Below, one piece after another: positions 7,398 through 15,500 of a stretch of DNA of 26,816 nucleotides (within the stretch, counting starts at the first letter, position 1; the number at the start of each line of letters is the position of its first letter). Origin of the DNA: Oscillospiraceae bacterium (GTDB lineage Bacteria; Bacillota; Clostridia; UMGS1810); the NCBI GenBank assembly GCA_022769845.1, contig JALEIO010000093.1:1-26816 (forward strand), read 5' to 3'. Below the pieces are notes generated by a model. That model had not been told where the DNA came from and did not search any database. It saw nothing but the letters and a program-made list of their open reading frames with translations. The translations under genes were made by a program, and so were the position numbers.

Positions 7398-8150
7398 TCA
7401 CATAATAGAAAACTCGGCGCGGTATTTTGACGGCGAACACCCCTTTCGCTTTTTGAAAAAATTACTGAAATAATACTCGTTTTCAAAGCCGCATACAGGC
7501 GAAATATCCTTAATTGCAAGATCGGTATTAACAAGAAGATACTCCGCTCTTTTTATTTTCAGTCTTGCGGTGTATTCAAACGGCGTCATACCCGTTTCAA
7601 CCTTAAATCTCCGCAAAAACTGAACATACGAAATTTTGTATTGTTCGGCAAATGATGTAAGCTCAACATTGCGGAAAAAATCTTGGTTAAGCGTTTTTAC
7701 CGCCATTGAGACAATTTCGTCATTTATAATTTTTTCGCCGCTTAAATTGGTATTTTCAAATTTATACAAATTTACGATATCGTTAAAAATGTGCGCTTTA
7801 TATTCAAAATTTTCACTGTAAATATCGTTGTTAAGCCGTTTTAAAAGTTCAAGGTTTGAAAAAATTCTGTCCTTATTTTTAAAAGTTATATGGCTTTTAA
7901 AAATAAGCTTTTCGTCGGCTTCAAATCTGAAAAGATGAAGCTTTAAAGGTGTATTTGCCTTTCTTAAATACCGCTTTCCTTTTTCAAAATACGCCCCTTC
8001 TTCGGGGTTTACAACGCTTTTTTGCACTGTGTCATCAAGATAAAAGCTGCCGCTTTCGCAAAGCGCAAAAATATTTTCCTCCGCCTTGTAATCTTCATAT
8101 ACAAAATTATTCCGTATCGCCATTACATATCTTACAAGCTGAATTGCCAC
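7398..8150 (-). CDS. AraC-family transcriptional regulator
   Basis: About 250 residues: an N-terminal sensing region of the sort seen in sugar regulators, then a C-terminal AraC double helix-turn-helix. The latter includes GMTPFEYTARLKIKRAEYLL and the highly conserved second motif (IKDISPVCGFENEYYFSNFFKKRKGCSPSKYR). The longest frame starts at a GTG at 8159 that lies inside the GGAGTG ribosome binding site; the GTG at 8150, 8 bases further, is preferred. It is divergent from the sugar-acid operon (SDR, dehydratase, aldolase), so it probably activates that operon in response to its substrate. This is inference from orientation. No clear terminator was seen in the roughly 200 bases after its stop. 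Confidence 0.9.
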   Translation of the reverse strand: MAIQLVRYVMAIRNNFVYEDYKAEENIFALCESGSFYLDDTVQKSVVNPEEGAYFEKGKRYLRKANTPLKLHLFRFEADEKLIFKSHITFKNKDRIFSNLELLKRLNNDIYSENFEYKAHIFNDIVNLYKFENTNLSGEKIINDEIVSMAVKTLNQDFFRNVELTSFAEQYKISYVQFLRRFKVETGMTPFEYTARLKIKRAEYLLVNTDLAIKDISPVCGFENEYYFSNFFKKRKGCSPSKYRAEFSIM

Positions 8151-8185
8151 AGCACTCACTCCAATGATAAAATATTATATCTCAT

Positions 8186-8214
8186 ATTATAAAATAATAT
8201 ATTCATTTTGGCAA
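8186..8214 (-). promoter_or_regulatory. Promoter of the AraC-type regulator, with AT-rich palindrome
   Basis: Minus strand TTGCCA (8214-8209), 17-base spacer, TATAAT (8191-8186). The -10 box falls in a perfect palindrome with arms ATATTAT (8184-8190) and ATAATAT (8194-8200). No equally good promoter was found for the divergent SDR gene, which fits a need for an activator there. Confidence 0.55.
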
Positions 8215-8303
8215 GTATTTGTTGTAAAATAAGGCTGTAAAATGTTTTTAAATTTTTTGCGTAAATTTACATGCATTAAAAAAATTATAAAAAGGTGAAA
8301 ATT

Positions 8304-9089
8304 ATGAACAAAAACGCACTTATAACGGCAGGAAGCAAAAATACAGGGTATCAAACAGCCCGAAAGCTTGCGCAAAACGGATTTGACATTCACATTACAA
8401 GCCGAAGCGAAAACGATGCCGTATGTGCTGCCGAAAATCTAAAAAAAGAATTTCCAAACATTTCGGCATACGGGTATTCTCTTGAGCTTTCCGATGTTTC
8501 TGACATTAAAAACACTTTTGAAAAAATCAAAAAAAACACTCACAGCCTTGACGTATTTATCGGCAACGCCGCAAATCTCGGCATTGGATTTGACACATTT
8601 TCAACCGATGAAAAAGCCTTTGATTCGGTTATGGACGTTAATATAAAGGGGACGTTTTTTACTGCGCAGCAGGCGGCGAAAATGATGACCGAAAAGGGCG
8701 GAAGCATTGTTCTTATCGGCTCGGTTCAAGGCTGCGGCGCGATTGAAGGCCGGGCAATATACGGCATTTCAAAAGCGGCGGTTTGCGCAATGACTAAATA
8801 CCTCGCCTTTGACCTTGCGCCATACAAAATCCGTGCAAACTGCCTTATTGCCGGCGCAATACATACCGACAGATGGGAAAACGTGGCAAGCGACGAGTTA
8901 AATCGCAGACGCCAAAACTATCCTCTTGAAAAAGAAGCAAGTATGGAGGACGTTGCAAACGCAATATACTTTTTGGCAAGCGATATGTCCAAAAGCATAA
9001 CAGGAACCTCTATTACAGTTGATTCGGGCGTTCTTACGCCTATTTTACCATATAAAGACAGAAAAAATTATAAACGTGACGATTTTTAA
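8304..9089 (+). CDS. Short-chain dehydrogenase/reductase (SDR), probably sugar or sugar-acid oxidoreductase
   Basis: NAD(P)-binding SDR of 261 residues. The catalytic S140, Y153 and K157 are present in the classical YxxxK arrangement, and the C-terminal TGTSITVDSG matches the family. The cofactor loop is TAGSKNTG (8-15), in place of the usual TGxxxGxG, and the NNAG motif is altered to GNAA (87-90). An AAAGGTG box precedes the ATG at 8304; a GTG at 8295 lies inside that box and is rejected. As first gene of an operon with a sugar-acid dehydratase and an aldolase, it may oxidise an aldose (or its lactone precursor), or interconvert keto and hydroxy acids. The substrate cannot be read from the sequence. 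Confidence 0.88.
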   Translation: MNKNALITAGSKNTGYQTARKLAQNGFDIHITSRSENDAVCAAENLKKEFPNISAYGYSLELSDVSDIKNTFEKIKKNTHSLDVFIGNAANLGIGFDTFSTDEKAFDSVMDVNIKGTFFTAQQAAKMMTEKGGSIVLIGSVQGCGAIEGRAIYGISKAAVCAMTKYLAFDLAPYKIRANCLIAGAIHTDRWENVASDELNRRRQNYPLEKEASMEDVANAIYFLASDMSKSITGTSITVDSGVLTPILPYKDRKNYKRDDF

Positions 9090-9104
9090 AAAGGAGTGTA
9101 TAAC

Positions 9105-10295
9105 GTGAAAATAACAGACGTAAAAACTTTTACAATGGACGCTTACCGCACAAACTGGACATTTGTCAAGGTAGAAACCGACGAAGGCATATACGGCTGG
9201 GGCGAAGCGTCGCTCGGCACCCAGGAGGGTGCTCTGTGCGGCTGTGTTGAGGATTTAAAAAGGCTCATTGTCGGCAGAAATCCTTTGGAAATTGAAAAAA
9301 TGCGCTTTGAGGTTTACAGAGATATTTACTGGAAGGGCGGCCCTGTTTTAATGTCGGCAATCAGCGGCATTGAAATGGCAATGTGGGATATTACCGGTAA
9401 ATTTTATAATGCACCGGTGCACGCGCTTTTGGGCGGCAAAATCCGCGACAAAGTAAAAATGTACGCAAACGCATGGTTTGTTGACGCAAGAGAACCGGAA
9501 GAATTTGCAAAATGCGCTAAAAACACCGTTTCACTCGGCGTTAAGGCGCTCAAGTGGGACCCTTTCGGAAAATCGCATATGACAATTGAAAACGACGTTC
9601 TTTTCAAGGCAGTTGATATTGTTGCGGCAGTAAGAGAGGCTGTGGGAAATAATGTTGATTTGCTTATAGAATGTCACGGGCGCTTTAACCCTTACACAGC
9701 GGTTAAAATTTCAAAGGCTCTGGAAAAATACAATATTTTCCTTATGGAGGAGCCGTGCCCGCCCGATAACTTTGAAGCGCTCGCATATGTACGAAGCAAA
9801 TCAAACATTCCTATTTCGGGCGGCGAAAGAGTTTATTCAATGTTCGGATTTGATGATTTATTCAAAAAAGGAGCAGTGGACATTGCGCAGCCTGACATTT
9901 TCCACACCGGAGGAATATACGAGAGCAAAAAAATTGCAGCAATGGCAGAAGCAAAGCATATTCCCGTATCTTTCCACAATCCGAGCGGCCCCATTTCAAA
10001 CGCGGCAATTTTGAACCTTGCCGCAACCGTTCCGAACTTTATTATTCACGAAATTATGCTTACTGACGGCAAATTCAGAAAGGATATAACAAACGAAAAG
10101 GTTGTATTTGATGACGGATATATTTTAATTCCCGACGCACCGGGTCTTGGAATTGAGGTAAACGAAGACGAGGTGGCAAAACACCCGTATGTTCCGCGCA
10201 ATTTGCGTCACTACACAGGAAATTTAACCTCAATACGCAAAAAAGATGACTCATTTTTATATTTTGAGGGTATAGGAGATAAAAAAGATGATTGA
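9105..10295 (+). CDS. Enolase-superfamily sugar-acid dehydratase (mandelate racemase/galactonate dehydratase-like)
   Basis: 396 residues, with the N-terminal capping domain and the C-terminal barrel of the mandelate racemase group. Metal and catalytic motifs are visible: IECHGRF (E189, H191), MEEP (E215/E216), GGER (E241), QPD (D264) and SFHNPSGP (H291). The layout follows galactonate and mannonate dehydratases, with Glu instead of Asp as first metal ligand. Such enzymes convert an aldonate to a 2-keto-3-deoxy acid, which suits the aldolase encoded next. The longest frame starts at a GTG at 9096 that is part of the AAAGGAG box; the GTG at 9105, 8 bases after AAGGAG, is preferred. The aldolase start overlaps this gene by 8 bases. 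The exact sugar acid is unknown. Confidence 0.88.
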   Translation: MKITDVKTFTMDAYRTNWTFVKVETDEGIYGWGEASLGTQEGALCGCVEDLKRLIVGRNPLEIEKMRFEVYRDIYWKGGPVLMSAISGIEMAMWDITGKFYNAPVHALLGGKIRDKVKMYANAWFVDAREPEEFAKCAKNTVSLGVKALKWDPFGKSHMTIENDVLFKAVDIVAAVREAVGNNVDLLIECHGRFNPYTAVKISKALEKYNIFLMEEPCPPDNFEALAYVRSKSNIPISGGERVYSMFGFDDLFKKGAVDIAQPDIFHTGGIYESKKIAAMAEAKHIPVSFHNPSGPISNAAILNLAATVPNFIIHEIMLTDGKFRKDITNEKVVFDDGYILIPDAPGLGIEVNEDEVAKHPYVPRNLRHYTGNLTSIRKKDDSFLYFEGIGDKKDD

Positions 10296-10938
10296 TACAG
10301 TTGAATTTATAAAGAAAAATAAATTTATAGCAATACTCAGAAACATACCCGAAGCAAAGATTAAAGACACCGCAAAAGCGCTGTATAATGGTGGCGTAAG
10401 GATTTTTGAAATAACCTTCAACCCGTCTGAAGAAGATACCGAAGAAAAAACCGCAAGAGCATTGGAAACAGTAAAAAATGTATGCGGAAGCGGCATATCT
10501 GTCGGCGCGGGAACAGTTGTGAAAAATGAATTTGTTGCAGCTGCCAAAAAAGCGGGCGCACAGTTTATAGTATCGCCCAACACCGACAGTGAAATAATCA
10601 AGCTCACAAAAGAAAACGGTATGATTTCCATACCCGGAGCGTTTACGCCGAGCGAAATTGTATCAGCATATAAATTAGGTGCGGATATTGTAAAAATTTT
10701 CCCGATTGAGCCGCATAATATATCATATCTTAAAAATATTCTCTCCCCAATTTCTCATATTCCGTTTATCACAACGGGCGGAGTAAACAAAGATACCGCC
10801 AAGGAGCTTATAAATACCGGAGCGCTTGCGCTTGCGGCAGGTGCGTCAATTATTCCAAAAGACGCGCTAGAAAACGGAAACTTCAATATTATTGAAGAAA
10901 AAGCGCGCGAATTAATAAGCATTATAAATAACGCATAA
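10288..10938 (+). CDS. KDPG/KHG-type 2-keto-3-deoxy acid aldolase
   Basis: Class I aldolase of 216 residues, the size of E. coli Eda. The Schiff-base lysine is K136 in DIVKIFP, the acid/base glutamate is E41 in FEITF, the GAGTV segment is at 73-77, and TTGGV (162-166) with AGASII forms the likely phosphate pocket. In Eda the motif after the glutamate is TLRT with Arg49; here the same position is Asn45 (EITFNP). Since that Arg helps bind the substrate carboxylate in Eda, the substrate may differ. It should release pyruvate and an aldehyde from the dehydratase product. A GGAG box in the end of the preceding gene serves its ATG. No 2-keto-3-deoxy-sugar kinase is nearby. Confidence 0.88.
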   Translation: MIDTVEFIKKNKFIAILRNIPEAKIKDTAKALYNGGVRIFEITFNPSEEDTEEKTARALETVKNVCGSGISVGAGTVVKNEFVAAAKKAGAQFIVSPNTDSEIIKLTKENGMISIPGAFTPSEIVSAYKLGADIVKIFPIEPHNISYLKNILSPISHIPFITTGGVNKDTAKELINTGALALAAGASIIPKDALENGNFNIIEEKARELISIINNA

Positions 10939-10946
10939 TAACTAAA

Positions 10947-10972
10947 AAACGGACGGCCAAAACCGTCCGTTT
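10947..10972 (+). terminator. Hairpin after the sugar-acid operon
   Basis: AAACGGACGG (10947-10956) pairs with CCGTCCGTTT (10963-10972) around a 6-base loop. The U-run is short on the plus strand. An A-run just before it would give a much better U-run on the minus strand, so it may work in both directions. It lies 9 bases after the aldolase stop. Confidence 0.65.
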
Positions 10973-10979
10973 CATGCTA

Positions 10980-11013
10980 TCGAAAAAGCCCGGACTTTTC
11001 TGGACTTTTTCGA
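10980..11013. repeat. Imperfect long hairpin, possible dispersed repeat
   Basis: TCGAAAAAG (10980-10988) and CTTTTTCGA (11005-11013) are perfect arms. The inside holds two copies of GGACTTTT. It sits between two other hairpins and belongs to no gene. Its look is that of a small repeated palindromic unit, but copy number elsewhere cannot be known from this window. Confidence 0.5.
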
Positions 11014-11021
11014 CAGTCTAA

Positions 11022-11050
11022 GACGGTGAATATCACCGTCTTTATTTTTT
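11022..11050 (+). terminator. Rho-independent terminator
   Basis: GACGGTGA (11022-11029), a 3-base loop, TCACCGTC (11033-11040), then TTTATTTTTT. This is a strong plus-strand terminator, upstream of the DUF421 gene, and insulates it from the sugar-acid operon. Confidence 0.8.
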
Positions 11051-11110
11051 GTTTATTATTCCAAATTCTGCGCACAATAATATAAAACGCTTTCGGAAAG
11101 GCAGTCGAAT

Positions 11111-11818
11111 ATGTATATTTTTAGAATTATCATCACATCGTTTGCATCTATTATTGTGCTCTTTTTGCTGACAAAAATTATGGGCAACAAGCAAATTTCG
11201 CAGTTTAATATGTTTGATTATATAAACAGCATTACAATCGGTTCTATTGCTGCGGAAATGGCAACCTCTGAAACTCCGGACTTTTTAGACCCGCTTATAG
11301 CAATGATAGTTTACACCGTTGTTGTGGTTGCAATTGCATATATTACAAACAAATCTCTTGAACTGCGCAGATTTTTTACCGGAAAATCGCTTATTTTATT
11401 TGACAACGGCATACTTTACAGGCAGAATTTTAGCAAGTCCAAGCTTGATATGAACGAATTTTTAATGGAATGCAGATTAGCCGGGTATTTTGATTTGTCG
11501 CAGGTTCAAACAGCTGTTATGGAGGAAAACGGTAAAATTTCATTTTTGCCAAAATCGTCAGACCGTCCTGCAACGCCTTCTGACTTAAATATTTCACCAA
11601 AGCAAGACAAGGTTATGTATTCGCTTATTCTGGACGGAAAAATTATGCATAAAAACCTCGCCGCAATAGGAAAAGACGAAAACTGGCTAAAAAAACAGCT
11701 TGATATGAACAAGGCAAAAAAAATTGACGAAATTTTTCTTGCTCTATGCGATGAATATGACAATTTTACCATTTACAATTCAACTGACAAACCATATAAA
11801 AACGATATTTTTCAATAA
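11111..11818 (+). CDS. DUF421/YetF-family membrane protein
   Basis: 235 residues with about three hydrophobic helices in the first 85 residues, then a soluble domain. The N-terminal segment (LTKIMGNKQISQFNMFDYINSITIGSIAAEMA) is the hallmark of the DUF421 family (YetF, YrbG, YkjA). After the helices the SLILFDNGILYRQNFSKSKL stretch and the ECRLAGYFDLSQVQTAVMEENGKISFLPK region fit the conserved cytoplasmic domain. Bacillus YetF-like proteins have been linked to spores and membranes, but the biochemical role is not established. GGAAAGG lies ahead of the ATG. It is followed by a small one-TM protein gene with a separate promoter. Confidence 0.9.
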   Translation: MYIFRIIITSFASIIVLFLLTKIMGNKQISQFNMFDYINSITIGSIAAEMATSETPDFLDPLIAMIVYTVVVVAIAYITNKSLELRRFFTGKSLILFDNGILYRQNFSKSKLDMNEFLMECRLAGYFDLSQVQTAVMEENGKISFLPKSSDRPATPSDLNISPKQDKVMYSLILDGKIMHKNLAAIGKDENWLKKQLDMNKAKKIDEIFLALCDEYDNFTIYNSTDKPYKNDIFQ

Positions 11819-11825
11819 AGGCAAG

Positions 11826-11853
11826 TTGACAAAATTTTTCTGCACTGTATAAT
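11826..11853 (+). promoter_or_regulatory. Consensus promoter of the 48-residue membrane protein
   Basis: Perfect TTGACA (11826-11831) and perfect TATAAT (11848-11853) with a 16-base spacer, starting 7 bases after the DUF421 stop. It is the closest match to sigma-A consensus in the window and drives only the tiny gene at 11893. Confidence 0.8.
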
Positions 11854-11892
11854 TAAGTCAGAAAAAATTTGCAAAGGTGCGAATAAAGCAGT

Positions 11893-12039
11893 ATGAGCGG
11901 TATCGAAGCATTAGCTGCATTAGTGTTATACGCGTTAATTGCGGCAGTATTTTTTACAGTGTTGTATTTCGTTATAAAATCGGCGGTTAAAAGCGCCATA
12001 AACGAAATAAGAAAGGATAGCAAAAGCAGCGGCATTTAA
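11893..12039 (+). CDS. Small single-pass membrane protein, 48 residues
   Basis: Open frame of 48 codons starting M-S-G-I-E-A-L-A-A-L, with one hydrophobic helix (about residues 6-28) and a basic tail (K29, K33, R40, K41, K44) that would face the cytoplasm. An AAAGGTG box lies about 11 bases upstream. A near-consensus promoter precedes it, and a strong terminator overlaps its stop codon, so it forms a complete one-gene unit. From memory it resembles short Clostridia proteins filed as DUF6019, which I could not check. Function unknown. Its place next to DUF421 may mean a shared role in the membrane, but it has separate control. Confidence 0.75.
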   Translation: MSGIEALAALVLYALIAAVFFTVLYFVIKSAVKSAINEIRKDSKSSGI

Positions 12040-12054
12040 AACCGCTGCTTTTTT
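12022..12054 (+). terminator. Terminator overlapping the small-protein stop codon
   Basis: AAAAGCAGCGG (12022-12032) pairs perfectly with CCGCTGCTTTT (12042-12052), followed by more T. The stem begins inside the last codons and the stop TAA lies in the loop, so ribosomes at the stop could affect folding. Confidence 0.85.
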
Positions 12055-12280
12055 ATAACATAGGAAATTGCTCGTTTTGAGTGAGCAATTTTGCTTGTTC
12101 AAAAAAAGCGTACCTACCTGCCCCCAAGATTGGGGGTTAGGGGGCTGATGCGTTTTAACGCTTTTTTATAACATAGGAAATTGCTCGTTTTGAGTGAGCA
12201 ATTTTGCTTGTTTCAAAAAAGCGAACCATTCTGCCCCCAAGATTGGGGGTTAGGGGGCTGATGCGTTAAAACGCTTTTTT
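12047..12280. repeat. 113-bp tandem duplication with terminator-like hairpins
   Basis: Two head-to-tail copies, 12047-12159 and 12160-12272, of equal length with about 8 differences counted by eye; a third GCTTTTTTA start follows at 12273. Each copy has a hairpin with arms AAATTGCTC and GAGCAATTT, a GC-rich part where one CCCCC run can pair with either of two GGGGG runs, and an outer stem of A-run plus GCG with CGC plus T-run (12102-12111 with 12158-12167; 12215-12223 with 12272-12280). The A-run and T-run on opposite sides allow termination on both strands, fitting the convergent genes at its ends. This is the only content of the gap 12055-12281. Confidence 0.85.
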
Positions 12281-12281
12281 A

Positions 12282-12536
12282 CTATCTGCGCAATTTTGTA
12301 TACGGAACGGAATCCTTAAAGAAAATCTTGATGATTAAATATGCTGTGCTTAATATGCCGATTATGGCAAACAGCGGTGCGAATGTACGCTTAAACCTTC
12401 TTTTTGCCGCTCCCAAAAGATAGCCGATTGACATAAAAGACATACCGAAAATACCGAAATCAATTATGTCGAAGCTTCGCAGTCTGTTTTCGGCAAGCAA
12501 TAAAACTTCTCTTGCATTTGACTTAAAATTATCCAT
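12282..12536 (-). CDS. Small two-TM membrane protein downstream of polC
   Basis: 84 residues, with hydrophobic segments at about 25-43 and 51-71 separated by a basic loop (AAKRRFKR), so both ends probably lie outside or both inside the membrane. The ATG follows an excellent AGGAGGGG site, and the gene begins 21 bases after the polC stop, which suggests cotranscription. I do not recognise the family. The duplicated element after its stop could act as its terminator. Role unknown. Confidence 0.7.
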   Translation of the reverse strand: MDNFKSNAREVLLLAENRLRSFDIIDFGIFGMSFMSIGYLLGAAKRRFKRTFAPLFAIIGILSTAYLIIKIFFKDSVPYTKLRR

Positions 12537-12557
12537 AATTTACCCCTCCTAAAAATT

Positions 12558-15500
12558 TTACATATTAAAAAAGCTTAACTGACTGTTTTGTCTCATACCC
12601 GAAAGGCACCCTTGTTTTTTCATTGTTTCCACAACTGTTTTGTTTACCTTCGCCCGTTCTATAAGGTCGTCAATACACGAAAACGGCTCCTTGTTTCTTT
12701 CCTCGACAATGCTCATAGCGGCATTTGTTCCAAGACCCGAAATTGCGTTAAGCGGCGGCACAATGCCCTCCTCTTTCGGAATAAACTTGAATGCTTCAGA
12801 GGTGGAAATATGTATCGGCAAAAATTTAAGTCCTCTGCAATACATTTCATTGCACACCTCTAAAATGGTTAAAACACCTTTTTCCTTGGCGGTTGCTTCA
12901 TTGCCCTTGTCCGCAATAATTTTCATATTTTCCAGCACAACATCCCTGCCCTGAGCCATTATGGCAGCGTCAAAATCGTCTGCACGCACCGTAAAATATG
13001 TGCAGTAAAACTCCTTGGGATAATGCACCTTATACCACGCAATTCGGTATGCCATTGTGACATAAGCAACTGCGTGTGCTTTCGGGAACATATATTTAAT
13101 CTTTTTACACGAATCAATATACCAGTCCGGAACATTGTTTTTGCGCATTTCGGCTTCCCACTCCGGCGTAATGCCCTTGCCCTTTCGCACGCTTTCCATA
13201 ATTCTAAACGAAAGCGACGGTTCAACTCCCATATCTATAAGCCCAAGCATAATATCATCACGCGTACAGATTGTTTCGTTAAGTTCGGCAATACCGTTAA
13301 CTATAAGATCCTGCGCATTGTTGAGCCAAACATCAGTACCGTGAGAAAGGCCCGAAATTCTAACAAGCTCGGCAAATGTCGTAGGATTTGTGTCCACAAG
13401 CATCTGACGGACAAATTTTGTGCCGAATTCCGGAACCGCAAATGTTCCGACGGTGCTGTTTATTTGTTCGGACGTAACTCCGAGCGCTTCGGTCGTGTGG
13501 AAAAGACTCATTGTTTCAGGGTCGGCAAACGGAATTTCACGCGCGTTTGTTTTTGTCAAATCCTCAAGCATTCTGATAACGGTAGGATCATCGTGACCGA
13601 GAATATCAAGCTTTAAAAGCTTGCCGCTTATGGAATGATAGTCAAAATGAGTTGTAATAACTCCGCCTGTTTTGTCATCAGCCGGATACTGAATAGGCGT
13701 AAACTCGTGAACATCGCGGTTTCGCGGAACAATCATAACGCCGCCGGGATGCTGACCAGTTGTTCTTTTTACGCCTGTGCATCCCTTTACAAGACGGTTT
13801 ATTTCTGCACCGCAAACGTGAATATTTCGCGCTTCAAAATATTTTTTTACAAATCCGTATGCGGTTTTTTCGGCTATTGTGCCGATTGTGCCCGCTCTGA
13901 AAACGTGCCCCTCGCCAAAGATTTCTTCAGTGAATTTATGTGCAACAGGCTGATAATCTCCCGAAAAGTTAAGGTCGATATCAGGCTCCTTGCCGCCGCC
14001 AAATCCCAAAAAGGTTTCAAACGGAATATCGTGTCCGTCTCGAATATAATCTTCACCGCATACCGGGCATTTTTTGGGCGGAAGGTCAAATCCGCAGGAG
14101 ATTTTGCTGTCCTTTATAAATTCAAGGTTTTTGCACTTGGGACAGCGATAATGCGGCGGAAGTGAGTTAACCTCGGTAATTCCCGACAAAAATGCTACAA
14201 AAGATGAACCTACCGAACCACGCGAACCAACAAGGTATCCGTCGCTCAAGGATTTTTGCACAAGACGCTCGGCAATAATGTAAAGCACCGCATAGCCGTT
14301 GTCAATAATGGATGAAAGCTCGGCGTCAATTCTGTCCTGCACAACCTTCGGAATTGGATTTCCGTAAAGCTCGTGTGCCTTGCCGAGTGTTTTTTCTCTG
14401 AGTTCATCGTCCGCACCGTCAATAATCGGAGGCGCGGTTTCGTTAGGCACAGGCAAAATTTCGTCGCACATATCAGCAATTTTATTTGGATTTTCAATAA
14501 CCACTTCGTGCGCAAGGCTATCGCCGAGATAGTCAAATTCCTTAAGCATTTCATCAGTTGTACGAAAATACAGCGGAGCTTGGTTGTCAGCGTCCTCAAA
14601 CCCCTGCCCTGCCATAAGTATTCGTCTGAACACCTCGTCTGTCGGGTTCAAAAAGTGAACGTCGCAGGTTGCAACGGTAATTTTGTTGTTGCGCTTGCCA
14701 AGGTCGATAATGGTTTTATTAATGGTTTTAAGCGCTGCTTCATTCGGCACTCTGCCCTTTTCAACCAAAAATCGGTTATTTCCGAGAGGCTGAATTTCGA
14801 GATAATCGTAATATTTTACAATTTCATTAACCTCGTCAATAGTTTTGCCGTCAATTATAGCAGAATAAAGTTCTCCCGCCTCGCAGGCAGAGCCGAGAAT
14901 CAGACCTTCGCGGTACTGTGCCAACAAGCTTTTCGGCACACGGGGTTTTCCTTGAAAATGCTCCAGATGCGATTTTGAAATTATATGATAAAGGTTTTTA
15001 AGTCCCGCTTGATTTTTAACAAGTATAATGGCGTGATATGTCTTTTTGTGCTTTATAAGCGTTTTATTGGATAAATCGCGGTTTATTCGGTTTACATTAT
15101 CAATGCCTTTTTCCTTTAGCATTGATAAAAATTTTACAAAGATATGTCCTGTCGCGGTTGCATCGTCCACTGCTCTGTGGTGGTTTTCAAGGCTTATTCC
15201 AAGATGAGCGGCAATGGTGTTAAGCTTATGATTTTTTATATCGCTCAAAAGTGCGCGCGACATAGCAACAGTATCAATAAAGCAGGTTTTGAACGGAATG
15301 TTGTTCTTTTGCGCCGCCATTGTTATAAATCCAACGTCAAACGTAGCATTATGCGCAACCAGCGCGCTGCCTTCAATAAATTTTAAAAATTCAGGCAGGA
15401 CAACGTCAATTGTGTCTGCGTCCGCAACCATTTCATCTGTAATTGATGTTATTTCCACAATGTGCTGCGGAATTTTACGTTCAGGGTTGACGAAGGTTGA

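Noticed and set aside
7256..7534. 92-residue frame after the AraC-type gene
   Set aside because: It lies mainly in another frame of the AraC coding region and its tail is low-complexity AT-rich sequence.
12047..12280. Possible CRISPR array from the repeated unit
   Set aside because: Only two contiguous copies of a 113-bp unit with no spacers and no cas genes; the copies carry terminator-like stems.
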